DNA of 64,000 nt from Saccharothrix syringae (GTDB lineage Bacteria; Actinomycetota; Actinomycetes; Mycobacteriales; Pseudonocardiaceae), in NCBI RefSeq assembly GCF_009498035.1, contig NZ_CP034550.1:10044001-10108000 (forward strand), written 5' to 3'. Below the pieces are notes generated by a model that had not been told where the DNA came from, searched no databases, and saw nothing but the letters and a program-made list of their open reading frames with translations. This document shows positions 1-9,904 of the stretch, in pieces (position 1 is the first letter of the stretch; each line of letters opens with the position of its first letter). The translations under genes and the position numbers were made by a program.

Positions 1-1048
1 CCAGCAGCTCGGTGGAGCGGGCCAGGCCGGCGGGGAACTGCTCGCGGGAGGCGTGCAGCACGTCGGCGGCCATCCGCACGGTGGTCAGCGGGGTGCGCAG
101 CTCGTGCGAGACGTCGGAGGTGAAGCGGCGCTGGAGCTGCCCGAACTCCTCCAGCTGGTGGATCTGCCGCTGGATGCTGGCGGCCATCTCGTTGTAGGAC
201 TCGGCCAGCCGGGCCACGTCGTCCTCGCCGACCACGGGCATCCGCTCGTCCAGGTCGCCGTCGGCGAACCGCTCGGCGATCTCGGCGGCCTGCCGCACCG
301 GCCGCACGACCTGCCGGGTGACCAGGTTCGCGATCACGGCGAGCAGCACCAGCAGCACCAGGCCGCCGACGACCAGGGTTTTCTGCACGACCTCCGCGGT
401 GGCCTGCTCACCGGTCAGCGGGAACAGCAGGAACAGGTTCATGGCGCGGTCGGACGTGCTGACCAGCCTGCCGACGACCAGCAGCGTCGTCGGCCCGTTC
501 TCCCGCTCGACGGTGGTGATCTGGTAGCCGGTGCTGTTGCGCTCCAGCAGCGCGAACAGCCCGGCCGGCACGTCGCGGTACGGGCCGGCGGCGACCGGTT
601 CGCCGTCCTCGCCGAACTGCCCGGGGTCGAACAGCACGGGCTCGAACGCGCCGGCGCCGGAGCTGGTCGGCGCGAGGTTCGCCCCCGAGCTGTTGATCTT
701 GTTGAGGGCGAGGGCGAACCGGGCCTTCACGCTGTCCGGGCCGGGGTTGAGCCCCGACATCTCGGGCTGGATGGCCGCCGCGGCCGCCTCGGTCTGCCGG
801 ACCGCCGCCTGGATCTTGTCCTGGAGCAGCTGGTCGGTGATCTGCACCTGGAGCACCATGCCCAGCACGAACACCACCGCCGAGGACAGCGCCAGCGTGC
901 TGACCACGACCCGCAGCTGCAGCGAGCGCCGCCACAGCTCGCTGAACGCGACCACCCGCCGCCGGGCGCGGTCGGCCGCGCGGCGCGCCTCGCGCACCAC
1001 GGGGTCGGGCAGGCGCCACCGGCGCGACCGGTCGACGGACGACGTCAT
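1..1048 (-). CDS. mtrB: Sensor histidine kinase MtrB (partial, 3' end cut by window edge)
   Basis: Membrane sensor kinase of the MtrAB two-component system, which couples envelope and division status to transcription in actinobacteria. About 349 codons are present. The visible order is a short basic N-terminus, a first membrane segment near residues 40-60, an extracytoplasmic sensor region, a second membrane segment, a HAMP domain and the H-box SDVSHELRTPL with the phospho-acceptor His near residue 315. The ATP-binding domain lies beyond position 1. The ATG at 1048 begins 10 bp after the mtrA stop, so the two genes are co-transcribed. The neighbouring MtrA and this order make the assignment firm. 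Truncation is only the window edge, not a mutation. Confidence 0.95.
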   Translation of the reverse strand, partial: MTSSVDRSRRWRLPDPVVREARRAADRARRRVVAFSELWRRSLQLRVVVSTLALSSAVVFVLGMVLQVQITDQLLQDKIQAAVRQTEAAAAAIQPEMSGLNPGPDSVKARFALALNKINSSGANLAPTSSGAGAFEPVLFDPGQFGEDGEPVAAGPYRDVPAGLFALLERNSTGYQITTVERENGPTTLLVVGRLVSTSDRAMNLFLLFPLTGEQATAEVVQKTLVVGGLVLLVLLAVIANLVTRQVVRPVRQAAEIAERFADGDLDERMPVVGEDDVARLAESYNEMAASIQRQIHQLEEFGQLQRRFTSDVSHELRTPLTTVRMAADVLHASREQFPAGLARSTELL

Positions 1049-1058
1049 CTGCCGCCGA

Positions 1059-1745
1059 TCACGGAGGACCCGCCTTGTACCCGACGCCGCGGACGGTCAG
1101 CACCACCTCGGGGTGCTCGGGGTCGCGCTCGACCTTGGAGCGCAGGCGCTGGACGTGCACGTTGACCAGGCGGGTGTCGGCCGCGTGCCGGTAGCCCCAC
1201 ACCTGCTCCAGCAGCACCTCGCGGGTGAACACCTGGCGCGGCTTGCGGGCCAGCGCCACGAGCAGGTCGAACTCCAGCGGGGTGAGCTGGATCGGCCTGC
1301 CCTCGCGCAGCACCTCGTGGCCGGGGACGTCGATGGTCAGGTCGCCGATCTGCAGCACCTCGGCGGGCTCGGCCTCGGTGCGCCGCAGGCGGGCGCGGAT
1401 GCGCGCGACCAGCTCCTTCGGCTTGAACGGCTTGACCACGTAGTCGTCGGCGCCGGACTCCAGGCCCAGCACCACGTCCACGGTGTCGCTCTTGGCGGTC
1501 AGCATCACGATCGGCACACCCGACTCGGAGCGGATGGCCTTGCAGACGTCGATGCCGTTCATGCCGGGCAGCATCAGGTCCAGCAGGACCAGGTCCGGCT
1601 TGAGCTCGCGCAGCGCGGGCAGGGCGCGGGCGCCGTCGCCCACCACGGCGGTGTCGAAGCCCTCGCCCCGCAGCACGATGGTCAGCATCTCCGCCAGGGC
1701 GGGGTCGTCGTCCACGACGAGCACGCGTGCCTTCATGCCCAACAT
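1059..1745 (-). CDS. mtrA: Response regulator MtrA
   Basis: OmpR/PhoB-type response regulator partnered with MtrB. It has a receiver domain (residues 5-120) with acidic pocket VVDDD, phospho-acceptor Asp56 in LLDLMLPG and a Lys in VVKPFKP, followed by a winged-helix DNA-binding domain ending in VRGVGYKAGPP. The ATG at 1745 gives 228 residues and the first residues MLGMKARVLVVDDD align without gaps with mycobacterial MtrA (MDTMRQRILVVDDD). The ATG at 1736 is an alternative. In relatives MtrA controls replication, division and cell-wall hydrolase genes. A 176-bp gap upstream separates it from tmk and probably holds its own promoter. Confidence 0.97.
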   Translation of the reverse strand: MLGMKARVLVVDDDPALAEMLTIVLRGEGFDTAVVGDGARALPALRELKPDLVLLDLMLPGMNGIDVCKAIRSESGVPIVMLTAKSDTVDVVLGLESGADDYVVKPFKPKELVARIRARLRRTEAEPAEVLQIGDLTIDVPGHEVLREGRPIQLTPLEFDLLVALARKPRQVFTREVLLEQVWGYRHAADTRLVNVHVQRLRSKVERDPEHPEVVLTVRGVGYKAGPP

Positions 1746-1897
1746 CGTCCCATTACCGGTCGGGAACCCACGCATCGCCCGGTGGTCATCGCCGCTGGTC
1801 GCCACACGGGTCCGGTCCGTGACCACTCTCTGCCGCCGTTGCACGTGACCGCCTCGCCTCGCCGAACCGGGATCGTCAGCGGGTCATCGGCGTGGTG

Positions 1898-1912
1898 GTG
1901 ACGTTTCGTTAC
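1898..1912 (-). promoter_or_regulatory. Possible MtrA-type site upstream of mtrA
   Basis: On the minus strand the gap between tmk and mtrA reads GTAAC-GAAAC-GTCAC, a direct repeat with 10-bp spacing that resembles MtrA recognition motifs described in other actinobacteria. Autoregulation of mtrA is an inference. The motif is short and could occur by chance. Confidence 0.3.
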
Positions 1913-1921
1913 ATCCTCATA

Positions 1922-2563
1922 CTAATGGGTGAACCAGCGGTCGACGATGACGTCGACGCGCAGGTCAGCGGTGCCGTCGAGCACCTCCCAGGGTGACAGC
2001 CACCCGGCCGCGGCCAACCCGTCGTACACGGCGGCGCACCGGTCCTGGAGGCCGCCGTCGGACTCGTACAGGTCGCGGTCCCTGGCCTCTTCCGCCTCGC
2101 GCCGCGCCGCGCGGTCCGCCGCCACGCCCGCGGGCACGCGCAGCAGCAGCTGCAGGTCGGGGATCGGCAACCCGAAGCGCCCGATCTCCAGCTCGCGCAC
2201 CCACCCGGTGAACCCGCCGTCGGCCGGCTGCCGCAGCCGGGCCGCGCCGTAGGCGGCGTTGGAGGCCACGTACCGGTCGAGCAGGACCACGTCGTGGCCC
2301 TCCAGGTCGGCGCGGATGCCGTCGGCCGCGCCCCGCCGGTCCAGGGCGTAGAGCACGGCCATGCCGTGCACCGAGTCGGTCAGGTCGCCCAGCCGCCCGT
2401 GCAGGGCGTCGCGCACCAGCTCGGCGTGCACGTCCTGCTCGTAGCGGGGGAACGCGCCGGTGGCGACCGTCATGCCCCGCGCGCCCAGCGCGTCGGTCAA
2501 CGCCCTGGCCAGCGTGCGCTTGCCGGCGCCGTCCAGGCCCTCGATCACGACGAGTTTTCCCAC
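1922..2563 (-). CDS. tmk: Thymidylate kinase (dTMP kinase)
   Basis: Phosphorylates dTMP to dTDP in dTTP synthesis in the cytoplasm. The start chosen is GTG at 2563, giving 213 residues, because it places the P-loop motif VVIEGLDGAGKRT at the N-terminus as in the actinobacterial family (about 214 residues in M. tuberculosis) and has an AGGG Shine-Dalgarno sequence upstream. The open frame extends to 2647 but that stretch has no family character. A DRY motif (VVLLDRYVASNAAYG) in the middle is the nucleotide-binding signature. It lies directly upstream of mtrA on the same strand, the same order as in mycobacteria. Confidence 0.93.
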   Translation of the reverse strand: MGKLVVIEGLDGAGKRTLARALTDALGARGMTVATGAFPRYEQDVHAELVRDALHGRLGDLTDSVHGMAVLYALDRRGAADGIRADLEGHDVVLLDRYVASNAAYGAARLRQPADGGFTGWVRELEIGRFGLPIPDLQLLLRVPAGVAADRAARREAEEARDRDLYESDGGLQDRCAAVYDGLAAAGWLSPWEVLDGTADLRVDVIVDRWFTH

Positions 2564-2704
2564 GAAGAACACCCTAAGGGGCCGATCCGGTCCACGTTCG
2601 GCGGCATCACGTCGCCCAGTCGGGTGATGAGACATCCTTTCGATCACCAGATCGAGTGACTACGGTGAACCCAATTTCCGGTTGCGCGAAAGGGTGGTGC
2701 CGCG

Positions 2705-3661
2705 GTGACCGCGGATTCCGGGCACGCCAGACCGGTGGACGAGCCGGTCGGCCACCCGACTGGGGGGTTGCCGAGCGCGCTCGCCGAAACGCTGCGCTAC
2801 GGACCGTTCCACCGGGCCCTGCACGACGCCATCGCGCACCGGGGCCTGTCCCTGGCCCGGCTGCGCGCGCACCTGGAGCAGCAGGGCGTCCAGGTCGGGC
2901 AGTCCACGCTCAGCTACTGGCAGCGCGGCCTGCGCCACCCCGAGGTGCCGCGCGCCATCGCCACCGTGCGGGCCCTGGAGACGGTGCTGCGGCTGCCGCC
3001 GGAGTCGCTGGTCGCGCTGGTCGGCCACCGCCCCCAGCCCCGCACGCCCCGGCCCTCGTGGCTGTCACCCGCGCCGCTGCCCGCCGAGTTCGAGACCGTC
3101 GCCGACGGCGGCGTCAACACCGAGCTCGACGTGCTGTCCGTGCACGACACCGTGCTGGTCGGGCCGGAACGCGAGCAGCGGTCGATCACCACGCGGCTGG
3201 TGGTGCGGGCGGCGAAGGCCGGGCCGGACCGGTTCCTGGCCGTGCACCGGGGCGACGCGGGGTGCCTGATCGACAACGCCCTGGTGCGCACCGGCGAGGG
3301 CTGCCGGCTGGGCCGCACGCGGCGCAGGCACGCCGACCGCGGGCTGGCCTTCGAACTGCTGTTCGACCGCAGGCTCGCCGAGGGCGAGGAGCACGTGTTC
3401 AGCTTCACCGTGGTCGACGACACCGGCGGGCCGACCCCGGGCCACCACCGCACGTTCCGCGAGCCGTGCCGCAACTACCTGCTGCAGGTGGCGTTCAGCC
3501 GCCGCGCCCTGCCCGCGCGCTGCACCAAGCAGTTCCGCGGCGACCCCGGGTCGACCCCGGTGGACCTGGAGGAGCTGGTGTGCGGGCTGGGCGGCTTCGT
3601 CAGCGCCTGGTTCGAGGACGTCGGCCCCGGCGTGGCCGGCATCGGCGTCGAGTGGACCTGA
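2705..3661 (+). CDS. Helix-turn-helix (XRE-like) DNA-binding protein
   Basis: A 318-residue protein starting at GTG 2705. The N-terminal third (about residues 30-100) looks like a helix-turn-helix domain: LSLARLRAHLEQQG followed by QSTLSYWQRGLRHP resembles XRE-type recognition helices, and the segment after it (RALETVLRLPPESL) is typical of such regulators. The remaining 200 residues are mostly beta-strand-like, with no motif I recognise, and may be a ligand or partner domain. It is divergent from tmk and convergent with ahcY, so it is probably a single-gene transcript. Target genes cannot be inferred. Confidence 0.7.
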   Translation: MTADSGHARPVDEPVGHPTGGLPSALAETLRYGPFHRALHDAIAHRGLSLARLRAHLEQQGVQVGQSTLSYWQRGLRHPEVPRAIATVRALETVLRLPPESLVALVGHRPQPRTPRPSWLSPAPLPAEFETVADGGVNTELDVLSVHDTVLVGPEREQRSITTRLVVRAAKAGPDRFLAVHRGDAGCLIDNALVRTGEGCRLGRTRRRHADRGLAFELLFDRRLAEGEEHVFSFTVVDDTGGPTPGHHRTFREPCRNYLLQVAFSRRALPARCTKQFRGDPGSTPVDLEELVCGLGGFVSAWFEDVGPGVAGIGVEWT

Positions 3662-3725
3662 GCAGACGCGAAGGAGACGCCGGGGGCGCCTGGCCCGACC
3701 ACCACGCGAGGTCGCGTCGGCGTGT

Positions 3726-3778
3726 CGCGACGCGTTTTCCGCCGATCACGCTTTTCGATCGGCGGAAAACACGTCGCG
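3726..3778. terminator. Long perfect hairpin between convergent genes
   Basis: A 22-bp inverted repeat (arms 3726-3747 and 3757-3778, one mismatch, 9-nt loop) lies between the HTH gene and ahcY, which converge. The arms contain TTTTCC and GGAAAA, so each strand has an A/T-rich stem base. The likely role is a bidirectional terminator. The stem is long for that, so a protein site is also possible. Confidence 0.6.
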
Positions 3779-3800
3779 ATGGGCCGACTCCCAGGCGACC

Positions 3801-3867
3801 TCGCCGCCCCGCCGGAGGCGGGGCCATCGAACACAGCCCTCGCCGCCCCGCCGGAGGCGGGGCCATC
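3801..3867. repeat. Tandem pair of GC-rich hairpin units
   Basis: A 28-bp unit beginning TCGCCGCCCCGCCGGAGGCG occurs at 3801-3828 and again at 3840-3867, spaced 39 bp start to start. Each unit carries the palindrome CCCCGCC-GGA-GGCGGGG, able to form a 7-bp stem with a 3-nt loop. The second ends 4 bp from the ahcY stop. They could act as ahcY terminators, or be a small mobile REP-like unit. Confidence 0.6.
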
Positions 3868-3871
3868 CAAC

Positions 3872-5335
<1,464 letters not shown>

Positions 5336-5460
5336 CGCGGGTTCCTCCATCTCGGGTGCAGCCGACCATACCGCCCGCCACGCCGGGTCCCCGAAGTCGG
5401 CCGCAACGGTGCGCCCATGCACCACTATGGCCTGGCCGGCCCGAGCTCGTTGGAGGATTG

Positions 5461-7836
5461 GTGCTGATTCCCGGCCCCGACACGAGGGTGGTCGAACTGC
5501 GGGTGCACGGCGTCCAGGGCACCACGCCCCAGTCGCTGGTGGACGCCGTGGCCGCGGTGGACGTGGCGGGCGACGGGCTGGGTCGCGTGGTGCGGCCGGC
5601 CGACCGGCTGCGCAGGCCCGTGGCCGGTCCCGTGCTCCAGGCGGGCGGTCGGCCGGTCTCGCGCGTGGTCGAGGGCTACGTGTGGGGCGGCATGACCTCC
5701 GGCGGCTGGGCCAAGGCGACGTGGGCGCTGCTGTTCCCGTTCTCGCTGGCCAACGTCGCGCACTGGATGCTGCCGCCGACGCCGGCCGGCAGCGTGGTCG
5801 CGCACCTGCTGGGCGTGTGCCTGCGCGCGCTGCTGCGGCTGGCGGCGCTGCTGCTGACCGTGCTGCTGGTGGCGCAGCTCGCGGTGATCAGCCTGGACCT
5901 GGTGGCCGCGCAGTGCCTCGCGCCCGGGTCGGCGTGCCTGTGGGGGCCGCCGTGGGCGGGCACCGCGCCGTGGGTGCGGGCGCTGGTCGGCGTGGTGCCG
6001 ATCGCGCTGGTCCTGCTGGTGCTGCACCGGATGTCCAGTGTGGACTGGCGGATCGAGCGCGGCGAGCCGCGCGCCGCGACCGGGCCGAGCTCCGGCCTGC
6101 CCGGCGCGCCCGTGGCCGCCGACCCCGATACGCCCGCGCTGCGCGTGCTGCACCTGGTGGCCGGGCTGGGCACGGCCGTGGTGGTCGCGCTGGGCGGCCC
6201 GCCGGGGCCGATCCTCGCGCCGGGCTGGCACGGGCGGGCGATCGCGGGGTGCTGGGCGGCCGGGCTCGCCCTGGTCGGGGTGTCCGCGCTGGGCGCGATG
6301 CTGCTGGACGACCCGACGGGCGGCGCGCCGCACCGGGGCGGGCGGTGGCTGCGCGCCGCGCTCGGCCGCGGGCCGCGGCGGGTGCTGCACACCGCCGCGT
6401 GGCTGCTGCTGCTGGCGGCCACCGCGCTGCTGGTCCGGCTGCCCGCCGAGCTGCCCGGCGCGGACCTGGGCGTGCAGCTGGTGGCGGCGCTGGTGGCGCT
6501 GGTGTGCCTGCTGATCGGGCTGCTGCTGGTGCCCGCGGCGCTGCTGGCCCGGCGCGAGTGGGCCGGGCAGCCGCGCGAGCTGCGGCCGTGGGCGGGCGGT
6601 TGGATGGCCGCGCCGGTGGTGGCGCTGGCCGCGCTGCTCGGCGGCGGGTTCGGCGCCGGGCTGGCGCTCTCGCTGCGCCTGGTGCTCGGGCACGGCGAGC
6701 TGCCGCGCGGGTACACCTACATCACGCTGCTGTGGGGCGTGGCCGGGGTGCTGGCGCTGGCCGCCGGGGTGGCGATCGCGATCGCCACCGGGATGGTGCG
6801 GTGGAGCTCGGTGCGGCGCGAGGAGGAGTGGGCGCGCGAGGCGGCCCTGCTGCACTCCGGGCGCACCCGGGACGCGGCGCGCGCCGCGCGGGCGTGGTGG
6901 TGGGCCCGGTGGCAGCGGCGGCACAGCCACCAGGCGGTGCTGGTGGTGGCCGCGGTGCTGGCGTCCGGCGCGGTGCCCGCGGCGTTCCTGCGGCTGCGCG
7001 AGGTCGACCCGCCGCCGTGGACGAAGCCGGTGTCCGGGTTCGGCGTGGTGGTGCTGGCGCTGCTGGTGCTGGCGCTGCTGCGCGCCGTGTACCTGGCAGC
7101 GCGGCGGCCGGACAAGGCGCGGCAGGTGGGGGTGCTGGCCGACCTGGCGGCGTTCTGGCCGCGCGAGGCGCACCCCGTGGTGCCGCCGTGCTACGCGCTG
7201 AAGGTGGTGCCGGAGCTGGTGGCGCGGGTGCGGGAGCACCTGGCCGACCCCGGCACGCGGGTGGTGCTCGCCGGGCACAGCCAGGGCAGCCTGCTCGCGG
7301 CGGTGGCCGTGGCCCGGCTGCTGGAGGAGCTGCCGGAACCGGACGCCGAGCGGTTGGGCCTGGTCACGGCCGGGTCGCAGCTCCAGTGGGCGTACCCGCG
7401 GGCGTTCCCGGCGGTGGTGCCGCACGGCTCGCTGGCGTCGCTGTGCGGTCGGCTCGGCGGGCGGTGGCGGGCGCTGTGCCGGGGCACCGACGCGCTGGGC
7501 GGCGCGGTGACCACGTGGGACCGGCAGGTGTTCGACGGGATGCTGCTGGGGGTGGGGTTCCGGGCCGACGGGACGTCCGGCGCGCTGCCGCCGGCGCGGC
7601 GCGGGCCCACGGGCGCCCTGGTGCTCGGCTGCGACCACTGGCTGCCGGACCCGCAGCGGGGGCCGTTCCCGGGGCGGCGGTGGGCGCCGGGGGTGAACCG
7701 GCACGCGGACTACACCTCGGACCCGGAGTGGGACCGGGCCGTGGCGATCGCGGCGGGCTTGGAGGGCCTCGACCCGCTGCCGCCGCCGGTGCTGCCGGTC
7801 ACGCGGCGGGGGCCGGTGGTGTCGCCGGAGCCGTAG
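5461..7836 (+). CDS. Multi-pass membrane protein with a lipase-like GHSQG motif
   Basis: A 791-residue integral membrane protein. It starts at GTG 5461 (GGAGG four bases upstream; an adjacent in-frame TTG at 5458 is also possible). The N-terminus [17 protein letters not shown] has the HG turn seen before the oxyanion strand of alpha/beta hydrolases. The middle contains about eight to ten hydrophobic segments, and the C-terminal third carries [13 protein letters not shown], a GxSxG nucleophile elbow. A C-terminal GCDHWLPD segment could supply other catalytic residues. The family recurs in actinobacteria as an uncharacterised integral membrane hydrolase. Substrate is unknown; lipid or envelope ester cleavage is a guess. 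It is divergent from ahcY. Confidence 0.75.
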   Translation: MLIPGPDTRVVELRVHGVQGTTPQSLVDAVAAVDVAGDGLGRVVRPADRLRRPVAGPVLQAGGRPVSRVVEGYVWGGMTSGGWAKATWALLFPFSLANVAHWMLPPTPAGSVVAHLLGVCLRALLRLAALLLTVLLVAQLAVISLDLVAAQCLAPGSACLWGPPWAGTAPWVRALVGVVPIALVLLVLHRMSSVDWRIERGEPRAATGPSSGLPGAPVAADPDTPALRVLHLVAGLGTAVVVALGGPPGPILAPGWHGRAIAGCWAAGLALVGVSALGAMLLDDPTGGAPHRGGRWLRAALGRGPRRVLHTAAWLLLLAATALLVRLPAELPGADLGVQLVAALVALVCLLIGLLLVPAALLARREWAGQPRELRPWAGGWMAAPVVALAALLGGGFGAGLALSLRLVLGHGELPRGYTYITLLWGVAGVLALAAGVAIAIATGMVRWSSVRREEEWAREAALLHSGRTRDAARAARAWWWARWQRRHSHQAVLVVAAVLASGAVPAAFLRLREVDPPPWTKPVSGFGVVVLALLVLALLRAVYLAARRPDKARQVGVLADLAAFWPREAHPVVPPCYALKVVPELVARVREHLADPGTRVVLAGHSQGSLLAAVAVARLLEELPEPDAERLGLVTAGSQLQWAYPRAFPAVVPHGSLASLCGRLGGRWRALCRGTDALGGAVTTWDRQVFDGMLLGVGFRADGTSGALPPARRGPTGALVLGCDHWLPDPQRGPFPGRRWAPGVNRHADYTSDPEWDRAVAIAAGLEGLDPLPPPVLPVTRRGPVVSPEP

Positions 7837-7837
7837 G

Positions 7838-8053
7838 TCAGGTGTCGTCGCGCCCGCCGGGCAGGTCGTGGCCCACGTGGGCGTGGAAGAAGGCGACGGC
7901 GACGCCGCTCGCAGCCAGGCCGGCGAGGACCGAGGCCGCGGTGTTGTCCCCGGCGAGGTAGGCCAGCACGCCCGCCGCCGTGCCGCAGGCGAGACCCAGC
8001 AGCAGGACGAGGGCGGTGCGGGCGCTGAGCAGGGGCCGCGTGGGGTGGCTCAC
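7838..8053 (-). CDS. Small two-helix membrane protein
   Basis: A 71-residue protein whose GTG start at 8053 follows GGAGGAACCCC, a good ribosome-binding site. The open frame runs further upstream but lacks a better start. Two hydrophobic helices (ALVLLLGLACGTAAGVLAYL and TAASVLAGLAASGVAVAFF) are followed by a short His/Asp-rich tail. Only 1 bp separates its stop from that of the lipase-like membrane gene, so the two genes converge. Function unknown. Confidence 0.65.
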   Translation of the reverse strand: MSHPTRPLLSARTALVLLLGLACGTAAGVLAYLAGDNTAASVLAGLAASGVAVAFFHAHVGHDLPGGRDDT

Positions 8054-8213
8054 GGGGTTCCTCCGGGTGGGTGGGACCGGTCGTGGGGCTTGTATGTCGT
8101 GGAGCGGCACACATGGCACCGCCGATCCCCATCCACCCCCGATTCGTGCCTTGGGCCGTTCGCCTCGACATAGAACCCTTCGTCCGGGTGAGTTCCGTCC
8201 AAGGGGGTCGCGA

Positions 8214-8900
8214 TTGGATGAGACGGATGATCGTCGTCAGGAGGAGGCCGAACTCTGCGACGCATTGGTCGCCAGGGGGTGCGCGGGGCCCGAGTGGCAG
8301 AGGTTCGTGGAGGTCATCGCGAAGTACGGGCACGCCCTGATGATGTCGTGGTTGAGGTCCGAGGCGATCTTCGCCAGGTGCGCCGAGAAGGGGTGCGCGG
8401 TCGGCGGGCCGCCTCCCTACTGGGAACACGAGGACCTGGTCAGCCTGGCCGGTGACACAGTGGTCAAGGCGATCGACGAGTTCCGGCGCAAGGCCCTGCT
8501 CGGCGGGGAGTGGGACCCGGCCGGCGGGGCGAGCCTCAAGTCGTACTTCACCACGGCCTGCGTCTACGCGTTTCCGAACGTCTACCGGAAGTGGAGCACC
8601 GACTTCAACCGGCGCCGGCGGGAATCGGCCAGGTCGATGGACCTGGAGGGACTCGTCGGCACCGCCACCACGACCCCGAACCCGGCCGACGCGGCCGTCA
8701 CCAGGCTCGAGGTCAAACGCGGTCTCGCCGCCATCGCGGACGAACGCACGAGGCAGGCCCTCGTCCTGCGTGAAGCCGGTTACACCGTGAGGGAGATAGC
8801 GGAATCACTCGGCACGTCACACGGCACGATCAAAGGTCTGCTGGAACGACATCGGAGAACCGCCGACCAACCGGTCCGGGACGGAGGTGGCAATGCCTAG
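8214..8900 (+). CDS. Sigma-70 family RNA polymerase sigma factor
   Basis: A divergent sigma factor of about 228 residues. The probable start is TTG 8214, which has GGGGG six bases upstream. An upstream ATG at 8094 in the same frame would add a low-complexity stretch. The middle (EDLVSLAGDTVVKAIDEFR ... SLKSYFTTACVYAFPNVYRKW) resembles sigma region 2, with an insertion relative to ordinary ECF factors. The C-terminus (RQALVLREAGYTVREIAESL followed by GTSHGTIKGLLERHRR) is a sigma region 4 helix-turn-helix. It overlaps the next gene, a Crp/Fnr-like regulator, by 8 bp, so the two are translated together. No anti-sigma gene is adjacent. Confidence 0.78.
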   Translation: MDETDDRRQEEAELCDALVARGCAGPEWQRFVEVIAKYGHALMMSWLRSEAIFARCAEKGCAVGGPPPYWEHEDLVSLAGDTVVKAIDEFRRKALLGGEWDPAGGASLKSYFTTACVYAFPNVYRKWSTDFNRRRRESARSMDLEGLVGTATTTPNPADAAVTRLEVKRGLAAIADERTRQALVLREAGYTVREIAESLGTSHGTIKGLLERHRRTADQPVRDGGGNA

Positions 8901-9858
8901 GCGAACTCACACCGGCACGGACCTGCCTATCGACGACCTGATCGACAACTCCTCGTTCGGCACGGAAGGCGCCCGCGACCTCCGTGAACGGACCCCGGAC
9001 GACGTTGCCGACGCGATCGTCGACCGGGTCGAGCGGCGTGCCAGGACGGTGCTCCACCGAGGCGACAACGTCGCCGCAGCGGTACCGGGCGTTGCCGAGT
9101 TGTCGGCCGCCGGCACGGTGGTCACGGGTTCCCTGGCGGTCGCCACCGCCCCGCGGTGGGGCTCGGGCACAGCCACCCAGGACCCCGTCTGGCCCGGCAA
9201 CAGCCTGCTGGGTCGTCTGCGGGAGATCACCAGGCAAGAGCTGATCGACATCGGCACGCTCGTGCGCTACACAGCCGATCGCGAGGTGATGGAACAGGAC
9301 GCGAAGGACACCCACGTCCTCCTGCTGCTCGACGGCTTCGTCAAGGTCCAGGTCACCGACCAACGGGGCAACTCGGCGTTGCTGGCCGTCAGAGGACCGG
9401 GCGACCTCGTGGGCGAGATGACCGCGCTGGACCAGGAGCCCCGCCCCGCCACCGTGGTCACGTGCGGCGACGTGGTCGCCAAGCTGATCACCAGCGGGGA
9501 GCTGATGAGCTTCCTGCACCGGCGCAACGACATGTTCGTGGAACTGATCGGGATGATCAACGATCGGCTCCAGTGGGCGAACCAGCGCAGACGGGACTTC
9601 CTGTCCCACCCGCCCGCCGAACGGGTGGCCCGGGTGCTCGCCGAATTGGTGCAGACCTACGGCCGCGAGGAGCCGCACGGGTGGACGCTGGGCATCCCGC
9701 TGACCAAGGTCGAACTCGCCTCGATCGCCGGGACGAAGCCCAGGACCGCCCAGAAGGCGTTCTCCGACCTGCGCAAAGCGGGGGTGGTGGTCAGCCACCT
9801 GAGGCGCGACGTGCTGATCCCGGACCTCGCCGCCCTGCGGGAGTTCGCCGGCATCTGA
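8893..9858 (+). CDS. Crp/Fnr family transcriptional regulator
   Basis: A 321-residue regulator starting at ATG 8893 (GGAGG five bases upstream), overlapping the sigma factor gene by 8 bp. Residues about 100-215 form a cyclic-nucleotide-binding fold: LLLLDGFVKVQV, GPGDLVGEMTALDQEPRPAT and ITSGELMSFL match the jelly-roll and its phosphate-binding cassette. The C-terminus has a winged helix-turn-helix (LTKVELASIAGTKPRTAQKA). The first 100 residues are an extension without a match I know. No cysteine cluster for an Fe-S cluster is evident, so a nucleotide or another small effector is more likely. It probably controls or assists the coupled sigma factor. Confidence 0.85.
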   Translation: MPRRTHTGTDLPIDDLIDNSSFGTEGARDLRERTPDDVADAIVDRVERRARTVLHRGDNVAAAVPGVAELSAAGTVVTGSLAVATAPRWGSGTATQDPVWPGNSLLGRLREITRQELIDIGTLVRYTADREVMEQDAKDTHVLLLLDGFVKVQVTDQRGNSALLAVRGPGDLVGEMTALDQEPRPATVVTCGDVVAKLITSGELMSFLHRRNDMFVELIGMINDRLQWANQRRRDFLSHPPAERVARVLAELVQTYGREEPHGWTLGIPLTKVELASIAGTKPRTAQKAFSDLRKAGVVVSHLRRDVLIPDLAALREFAGI

Positions 9859-9865
9859 CCGGACA

Positions 9866-9898
9866 GTGGTCCGGTCCCGCCCAGCGGGACCGGACCAC
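9866..9898. terminator. Perfect 15-bp hairpin terminator
   Basis: GTGGTCCGGTCCCGC at 9866-9880 pairs with 9884-9898 across a 3-nt loop. It lies between the converging crp-like and permease genes and has no T-tract, as is usual in high-GC actinobacteria. It is probably bidirectional. Confidence 0.8.
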
Positions 9899-9904
9899 CC
9901 GCCC

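Noticed and set aside
53..1901. Long plus-strand frames opposite mtrB and mtrA
   Set aside because: They are antisense shadows of high-GC coding sequence, with no domain character. The real genes are on the minus strand.
5336..5460. SAH or SAM riboswitch before ahcY
   Set aside because: The 125-bp leader shows no recognisable conserved core or pairing pattern of these classes.
8094..8213. Upstream ATG as the start of the sigma factor
   Set aside because: The added 40 residues are low-complexity and the TTG at 8214 has a better-placed ribosome-binding site.
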